Assembly: GCA_905250115.1 (NCBI GenBank)
Contig: CAJNOI010000022.1
Location: 620,001 to 684,000 of the forward strand
Source of the DNA: Adineta steineri
Taxonomy: Eukaryota; Rotifera; Eurotatoria; Adinetida; Adinetidae
Direction of reading: 5' to 3'
DNA: 64,000 nucleotides
Part shown: one piece after another, positions 57,285 through 64,000 of the stretch
Numbering within the stretch: the stretch's first letter is position 1
Layout of the letters: every line of letters starts with the position of its first letter
Notes under the pieces: model-generated
Database searches by the model: none
What the model was told of the DNA's origin: nothing
The model's input: the letters and a program-made list of their open reading frames with translations, nothing else
Made by a program: the position numbers and the translations under genes

Positions 57285-58670
57285 TTAAGATGAATTCGAT
57301 TGTTTGAGATTGAATGAGGCAGTTTCTTCCTTGCCTGGCTTTATGGTTGCTTCGATAATGAGTGTTGAATTTTTCAGACGATCTTGTGTGATAGTTAAAC
57401 CCGAGGTGACGTTCTTCGTGGTGAGGGTTGTCGATTGATATCCACCATTCAGAGTGAGCTTGACCGTCACTATCTGTTTGTCTTTTCTGTTGGTAATAGT
57501 AACATTCACGGATAGATCTTGACCAGAAGGTGATTGCCGAGTAGCAATGACTATTGACTCAATCTTGTACTGTATATCTGGATCTGTACTAAGGGTAACA
57601 GTGGTATTGGCATTCTTTGCTGTGTCAGTAATTGATGCTTGCCCTAAGACCATCTGATTTTGATAGAATGTAACCTGTCCAGCAGGTAAAAATTCACTTG
57701 GCTTAATGTGAAACATGCGTTGGAAGAGTCCATTGCTCGATCCACCCGACGGAACATAGGACGTAGCTTCAAGTGTGTAAGCAAAGGCAATAGTGGGAGT
57801 AATGAATGGGAAGGTCTTAACTGATTGTGGGTAGAGCGTGTAAGCCTCATTGATCTGGTAAGTGTATGTACCATAATTGGAAGCTGTAGGCGTAGTCGCA
57901 ACTGGTGCCATTGCTAACATGCTAACACTTGCGTGGGCAACCGGAGCAATACTGGAGCCACCGGCGAGATTAACAGTTCCAGATGTAAGACTTGAATTAC
58001 TAACATGATAGGCCCGTTGATGATTGTTGGCAATATCGGCTAAGGCACGTAATGTGGCCGCTGAAAAGAAGAAAAATCGAATGAATACAATCACTAGATC
58101 TTATTTATAACTTACAATTGTCTGTTATCACGTTTACAATATATCTTGGAGTCCACGAGAGTCCATATGTAAGGTAGGTGAAGTTACATTTTTTCGCCGT
58201 TGTATTTTGAAATCGAGTCGACAAGATCTTACCGTTGAGATATGGTTCATTATCGAACTGAATATTCTTTTGTTCAGTATAGAAGAATTTTGAGCCGTCT
58301 TTTACTAAAAGTGAATATGGATCAACTAAATGTGCTTTTGAAAAACTACACTCCGATGAGGCTCGAACATGCACGGGTGCATTACGATGATACTCATTGG
58401 AACTGTAGAGATTTTGCTCGACTATTGGCGTGCCAGGATAATCAATACTACCCCTAAAATAAAAAATTCATCACAACTTTATGCATTATTAAAAGTATCA
58501 TCTTACTGGATAATGTTACTGTAATCATTAGCATCGAAATAGGCTTCAAAGACGTTATTCTTCAAATTTCCTTCATCAATTATTTGTCCCAAACTCGAAT
58601 AGTAATTGATTTTTAACCCTTCGATGGAGGAATAGAATACAAACAGTACGAGAAAGAAAGTTGTTTTCAT
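57285..58670 (-). CDS. Secreted protein with DUF4139-like domain
   Basis: Exons 58670-58507, 58453-58116 and 58060-57285; donors GTAAGA and GTAAGT, acceptors TTTTAG and TTTCAG, phases 2 and 1, closing at the stop; 425 aa. The start is the ATG at 58670 (MKTTFFLVLFVFYSSIEG, a signal peptide); an upstream ATG in the same frame would bury it. The middle has YGLSWTPRYIVNVITDN and LRALADIANNHQRAY, and the C-terminal half has FPFITPTIAFAYTLE and FLPAGQVTFYQNQMVLGQ, which I associate with the DUF4139/MuiA-like family (beta-rich, function unknown). Several NxT/NxS sites suggest an extracellular glycoprotein. The domain name is a recognition by eye, so only moderately sure. Confidence 0.7.
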
Positions 58671-59395
58671 GATGAATGAATAGTGATGATGGTATGAGCT
58701 GCATCCTGCTTTTATATATGCTTGTTTATATTTAGTAAATGTCCCCATTGTTTGACAGCTGCACTTAATGTATGCATAACAGATAGCAATCAATCAAAGA
58801 AACGAAGACAATGATGATATCATTAGAAAGAGATATGTTGCGATGTCACAGCTGTTATTAATATTTATTTTGCAAATTGATGTTTAATTTTAGTTTAAAA
58901 TCATTGTTTTAATGAAATAAAAAGCAGCTGCTACCAATTTAAAAATAAAGAATAGCGGAATAGATACTCTCTTCAACAGAAAGAAATTGCGCAGATCACC
59001 AAGTTCGACCAGTTCGTAGAATACATATTCGGGCCATTGACTAGTTCTCACCAAATTAACAAAATTAAAATATCAGCGGTCCTTGTCTTATATAGAGAAA
59101 ATATTCGAGTGCTACGATGCTCATGGTTGCGATGTATTGATGTATCACTCAGTGATCTATTGATTGGTTCTTTGCAATTAATTTTAAGAGATCACAAAGA
59201 AATATAGTATAAAGTAATTTTTTTCTTTATATTCGTATTCTCAAGATTATTATTCTTTTGCATTTTGTTTCACTTCAATCAAGATAGCTACCGATATATC
59301 TTGGAATACTTTCTATGACTAAATATTTTTAGTGTTACAATCAAAAAACAAGAAGTTCAATCCAATACAACTTTATTCGAAGAGAAAAGTGTCTC
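58671..59395. other. Intergenic
   Basis: About 725 bp, AT-rich; nothing recognised. Confidence 0.5.
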
Positions 59396-59979
59396 TTAAT
59401 AAATATCCACAAAGATTCGTTTATCAGTGGTTCCATGTGAACTAAGATGATCATCAGGTAGTATATAAGCATTGCCTATTGAAAATTTGCCACGATAATA
59501 ATTGACAAGATCATAATGAGTTCCACCTGTATATGGTTGGGTGGGATGACGAATATTATTTCCTTTTGTATCTTTTGTTTTAAATTGCGTAGGTGCATCA
59601 GGATAAAGATCATTAATAAACTCTGTTCGTAATGATCCATCACTCGATGAAAAAACCATTGCACCATTGAAACCTCGAATTAGACTACTATCACAAAAAG
59701 TCATTCCTTGAAATGCAGCATCGAATTTAATTTCTGCCCATGTAGCTGGATACAATATCCACTGTTCTTTCAGCTTGAAATGATGGTTGATAATCACCAA
59801 GATTTTTAAAGAAGCCAATATGCATCATTGTATTACCTCGATTTCGTACAGTAATCTAATTTGCACTAGAAGTCAAAAGAATTAATGACAATCAGTTAGA
59901 CGAAATTATAATAGGTGATTAACTTACGTAGCATAATTATTTTCATTGATGAATACACGCATTGTTTTTTTCTGATATT
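59396..59979 (-). pseudogene. Broken gene of unknown family
   Basis: Two exons can be followed: 59979-59928 (includes MRVFINENNYA) and 59865-59396, joined by a GTAAGT..AG intron of 62 bp. In exon 2 an in-frame TAG at 59856-59858 interrupts a block that otherwise reads ITVRNRGNTMMHIGFFKN, and a one-base frameshift near 59755 moves the reading to the long downstream frame (ATWAEIKFDAAFQGMTFCD to FVDIY at 59396). The upstream part of the gene was not found. The downstream frame alone (140 codons) looks like an intact beta-rich domain with no recognised motif. Either a pseudogene, or errors in the assembly at two places. Confidence 0.6.
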
Positions 59980-60710
59980 CTAGATTAAAGTGCACTGGGT
60001 TGACAACTGATTTGTATAGATTTTTTTCTTATTCTTATCAATACAGCTGAAATCTCACTCACAACAAAACTGACAAACCATAGTAATGAAATCAAGTAAT
60101 TTATCTTAACGTGTTATTCAAGCCGTTATATCCATTTCAGGAGTTTATATGAAGTCTTTGAGTTACCTCATGAATAGGCAAGGTTTTCTTGAAAACAATG
60201 CACATAGAATCTAAGTACTTCTCTTAAAGTCGACAACAGATGTTTTAAGTTGCATCTCGTAATGAAAACAACAGATCAGTTTTCAAGAGCATCTTTATTG
60301 GTGTTTTAACAACTATTCCATTATGATATGCCTTTGAGAAATGACAAATGAAGCAAGTTCTGATTTCATCGTTACTGAAGATTTAGTCACATTTATTTAT
60401 AAAGGCTCAAAATAAAATACGCATTGTTAGATTATTTCAAGAAAATACGGACATGAGTTTTTGATTTGAATAGCAGGTTAAGATAAAATACTTAATTTAA
60501 TTACTATGATTTGTCTCTCTTTCTCACTTCTATATAGACAATAAACTGTTCGCAATAGTCCTAATTAATCGATTATATAAATAGTTTCTTTGCATAAGAT
60601 CGAAATGTGTATCTATTTTTCATTAATAATGAAACAAGAAAAAATTGATAATATTCATAAATCAAGCAAAAATGGAGACTTATTAGAAGTTTTTTATTTC
60701 AATAAATATG
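59980..60710. other. Intergenic
   Basis: About 730 bp. It may include the missing upstream exons of the broken gene, but no clear frame was seen. Confidence 0.4.
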
Positions 60711-61316
60711 TTAATCACTAATTCCAATATATCCTCGAACTTTGTCTGAAGCAGCATCAGTCATTTTTGATACTATTTGTTGTGTTATTTTTTTCTTGAG
60801 TTCTGCTTGAGCAGCATCGAATTTTTTTCCAATAAAACCAGCAACTGTTTCAGGAATAAAGTGAAGAACAAGTTCTAATGTTCCGCCATCGGCACCTTTT
60901 CCAGTAGCTAATGGAATATTTGCTGTATGAAGCCATTCTTTATTTGTATTTGTATCAAATTGACCACCTTGTTCATCATCAATTAAATTCAATGTACCAT
61001 GACCTAAAAGATCATCTTTATCTGGATCCGAATCCCATAATTGAACATATAAAGTTTGTAGATCTTCTGATACAGGAAATACAAGTTTCTCATTGAAAAT
61101 TGGATTTGAACCATCATGAATTTGTGTCTTTTGGTATGTTTCTGTTTGTTGTTTTTTATTTTCTGCCATTACTTTTGCTTCAGTTGAAAGAGGTTCAAGT
61201 GAAAGAACTGCATAACAATCATTTTCACCAAACCAATCACTTTTAATTAATTTTTTTGCTTTAAGTACCGTTATTAAGAGAATACCTTTAAGACGTTGAG
61301 GAGATGAAGAAGTCAT
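60711..61316 (-). CDS. C2-domain protein
   Basis: 201 aa from the ATG at 61316 (MTSSSPQRLKGILLITVLKA); a longer frame upstream starts only with TTG and lies before an AG-rich splice-like site, so it is probably 5' UTR or intron. One C2 domain (residues about 8-150): LLITVLKAKKL, the first Ca-binding loop KSDWFGENDCYAVL and the third loop LWDSDPDKDDLLGHG, with the Asp cluster needed to bind calcium. A helical, Lys-rich end (FIGKKFDAAQAELKKKI) follows. Such proteins bind phospholipid membranes when calcium rises. No membrane anchor, so cytosolic. The exact cellular role is not evident. Confidence 0.8.
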   Translation of the reverse strand: MTSSSPQRLKGILLITVLKAKKLIKSDWFGENDCYAVLSLEPLSTEAKVMAENKKQQTETYQKTQIHDGSNPIFNEKLVFPVSEDLQTLYVQLWDSDPDKDDLLGHGTLNLIDDEQGGQFDTNTNKEWLHTANIPLATGKGADGGTLELVLHFIPETVAGFIGKKFDAAQAELKKKITQQIVSKMTDAASDKVRGYIGISD

Positions 61317-62131
61317 ATTGAAATCGTCGTCGTCGATTATCAAATTACTAAAAATAAATAAAATATGTGATAAAAAAAACAGAGAAAAATTGAGTTTTTA
61401 TGTTAAAACTCGAGAAGAATATCTTTTATAATTATTATAATCGAAATAATACTCTTATAATCGCTTTTAAATCGCAAGTAAATCATAAAAATAAGGTTTG
61501 TTATATTATATAAGCTATCAAACGCATCTCGAGTTGCTCCTCTTGATGAATAATAAAAAGCAAAACTACCCACATTCACACGTGTTTTGCTCTATTCTAC
61601 GTGTAATATTTTATCATATTGTCATAATGTCAATATGTACAAACTTGTTTTGATGATGAGTAAAGTTTATTAACATTTTCATCAATGTATTTCAACGATC
61701 AAATATGTATAGTAACTTATATTCAAATATAATGTAGATATGATTCATTTTTCTTATTCACAGTACGTGAATCTTATCTACTGCAGATGAATATTAAAAC
61801 ATTATTCACTCTCACTCAGCTGAATATATTCAGTAATATTCGTTAATTTTACTACTAAATTATTAACACTGAAGACATTCGTCTTTAGTTTTGATTTCAT
61901 CAATTTGAAATACGTTTTATAGATGTGCTCATTTGTGAAACGCTCAAGCATTTCGAAAGTACATTCATGATATGTCATCATTCAGAAAACATAGTCTTTC
62001 ATAGCAATAACCTTTGTTATTATAATCAAATACTGATGTATTTATTTATTCATAATTTTTTTTATAAATAAAATTAAAAATAACAATTTAACTATGGTGC
62101 TATGTAATTAAATATGTATATATCACTACTT
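61317..62131. other. Intergenic
   Basis: About 815 bp; nothing recognised. It separates two minus-strand genes. Confidence 0.5.
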
Positions 62132-63582
62132 TCAGCAAATATAATCTACACATGGAAATCTTTCTTTAAAAAAACTAAAATGAACAGTAAATATATAACC
62201 AAGTGAAGCACCGAGGAATGTTCCAGATTGTACCATAACACAACCCCAGAAAAGTCCTGCTTTACCGGCTACATCACGAAAATGAATATTTAATATAATA
62301 TAAGTAAAATGATTTATACCATTTGCAGTTAGATAGATTAAAGCAGTAATTAAACCTCCTATTAAAATATGATCTGCAAAAGGAGGACATGGAGACATTT
62401 TTGCAATAATAAGTATACAGGCGACGAGAATTGTAGCTATTATATTAAGTATATGAATTAAACGAGGATAAGCTGCAACTGTTATATTAGAATATACTGC
62501 ACACATAATTTGAACTAATACATAGACTACTTCACTGGAAACAATTGTTTTTTGATAAATATCTTGTGAATAAGATGAGAGTGCATATGCTAAAAAAAAG
62601 ATAATTAAAATGTAAAACAAAACTTCATTTTTTGCAATTATACTTTGTAAAGCTGGAAGAAAACCTAGATGAAATAAATTTGAATATATTCTATTATATT
62701 ATAAATAAAAATTTACCAAAAGTGATCAAACAAGACCAAAACATAGCAAAAAGATAAGGAGCATTATCTGATAAATGAAATTGTCGAGTACGCTTTTGAT
62801 TTTCTTGATTATTTGTATCAATTAATGCTAAAGTTTCATTATTTTCATTTATTTTATCCTGACCAATTTTACTTATCGATAGAATAAGAAAAGAAATCAA
62901 TGAAAATAATATTATACATGATAAAATAGAAAAATATGTTTCAATAGAATAATTCAATACAGATACTTCTTCAATTAATTTTGTTTGATTACCATCATTA
63001 ATTAGAATACATTCTGATACTGCTGAATCTTGAGTATAACCAAGTATTGCTAATGATCCACTTGATATAGCATCACCTAAGAAATATGCACGAATCATAA
63101 TAGATTTATATCGATGAATATATGGAAGAAATAATAATGTTCCAGTATAATCACAACTACAAATAATAAATGTAAAAAATAAAAAATAAGTTGAATGATA
63201 TTCATTATATATTAATGTTGTTTTGTTCCATGTAAAAACGAGTAAAACAAATGCAGATATACCAATGACTAGAGTAGTGATTATTCCTATATCTTCATAT
63301 AAGTTCGATTTTGCTAAATGACGTAATAAGAATATAATTGATGCCGATATAATTGCTGTTTGACTTATTAAATTAAATGTAGCTGGTAATGACCATCCTT
63401 CTGGTAATCGATCAACTATAACAGGTAATTCAATAAAAATACCATAGAAAAGTATATTTTGACATAATGAAAAAATGGTTATTAAAATAAATACGATTAT
63501 TGTTGTATTTTCCTGTAAAAAAAATATTGAAACAATTTTTGTATTTATATATAAGTATACTTACTATTTTATATGAGCCCAT
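62132..63582 (-). CDS. Riboflavin transporter (SLC52 family)
   Basis: Exons 63582-63565 (six codons, MGSYKI), 63512-62717 and 62664-62132; introns of 52 bp each with GTAAGT/GTAAAT donors; 448 aa, the usual SLC52 length. Family marks: IFIELPVIVDRLPEGWSLPA in the first membrane segments, LFLPYIHRYKS and YFLGDAISSGSLAILGYTQ (compare the GEGLSGLLPS region), GFLPALQS at the last splice, MSPCPPF and GLFWGCVMVQSGTFLGASLG near the C-terminus. About eleven membrane segments. It imports riboflavin across the plasma membrane. The start was chosen at the second of two overlapping ATGs because only that frame splices without a stop. Confidence 0.85.
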
Positions 63583-64000
63583 TGTTTTGTCATATATAAA
63601 TAAGATCAAAAATAGTCAAGTATTAATAATAATTAAAAAAATATATCTACAAATTTAACTAGATGAGAAATAAATCGAAATATAGTGATAAGAATTGCAA
63701 TGCATATATCACTTACAAGTTATTAAAAAGAAAGTTTTTTATAATTATTCGAAGCCATATTCAGTTCAATAAGAATCTTACTTCGATATATACAGACACG
63801 TCATAAATGACATTGTACTTCAGTTATGGCTAAAATATCTCTATGGGAAGAATATGACTTTATAAACAAGATGAACGGATTTATTAGGATAACGAGATGT
63901 TTGCTTGTCTATTTAAAAAGATCGTAAACAAAAAATATTCTACTATTTTTGACTAGACGAAGGTAGTGTCATAAGATTGAGTAAATAGTTACAACGATTC
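63583..64000. other. Intergenic to window end
   Basis: About 420 bp upstream of the SLC52 gene; nothing recognised. Confidence 0.5.

Noticed and set aside
58671..58793. Longer N-terminus for the DUF4139-like gene
   Set aside because: It would place about 40 polar residues before a clear signal peptide at 58670.
1..64000. CRISPR arrays, operons, bacterial promoters or riboswitches
   Set aside because: Spliceosomal introns, TATA boxes and AATAAA signals show a eukaryotic nuclear region; no regularly spaced direct repeats were found.

Overview
This window looks like nuclear DNA of a bdelloid rotifer (Adineta-like; the genus is a guess). It is AT-rich, most introns are 40-80 bp with GT..AG ends, and genes are monocistronic on both strands. 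The content is typical of bdelloids: arginine ADP-ribosyltransferases (ART) fused to kinesin-light-chain-type TPRs, divergent 7TM receptors, secreted glycosidases and non-metazoan-looking enzymes. Short inverted TGTGGG/CCCACA motifs recur throughout; TGTGGG is the telomeric hexamer reported for bdelloids. There are no operons, CRISPR arrays or confident tRNAs.

Layout. 1-482: 5' part of an unrecognised gene on the minus strand. 3.7-6.0 kb: decayed ART-TPR gene whose TPR half is still open. 7.6-8.5 kb: three-exon type I membrane protein. 10.2-14.0 kb: an ART-type N-terminal domain ORF and a two-domain ART gene. 14.4-15.5 kb: a 7TM receptor fragment abutting a TA-flanked non-autonomous transposon and a telomere-like tract. 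16.4-22.6 kb: a caspase-like/NHL-propeller fusion with two candidate terminal exons. 24.8-25.1 kb: an ABCB transporter relic. 27.6-29.4 kb: an apparently active ART-TPR gene containing an assembly gap. 31.0-39.5 kb: BAHD-type acyltransferase, ABCC exporter and SLC22-like transporter. 40.9-43.7 kb: a small unknown protein and an acyl-CoA oxidase-like protein with a membrane anchor. 45.6-54.0 kb: a tandem array of signal-peptide/TM/PPxY genes interleaved with a complete GH3 glycosidase and a truncated copy of its 3' end. 55.5-63.6 kb: 7TM receptor, DUF4139-like secreted protein, a broken unknown gene, a C2-domain protein and a riboflavin transporter (SLC52).

Exon structures were rebuilt by hand from splice signals and phase continuity. 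The caspase-NHL, GH3, SLC22, SLC52, DUF4139 and 7590 genes all close in frame from start to stop, which is good internal support, but no transcript data were available.

The most notable signals are: (1) fourteen dispersed inverted TGTGGG-like elements, several at apparent rearrangement boundaries; (2) a caspase-NHL fusion with tandem, phase-compatible, related terminal exons; (3) ART genes in three states (active, two-domain with one domain lacking its catalytic glutamates, and pseudogenised through the catalytic motif); (4) a recent PPxY membrane-protein array that carried a piece of the neighbouring GH3 gene with it; (5) a possible conjugation/export neighbourhood (BAHD, ABCC, SLC22).
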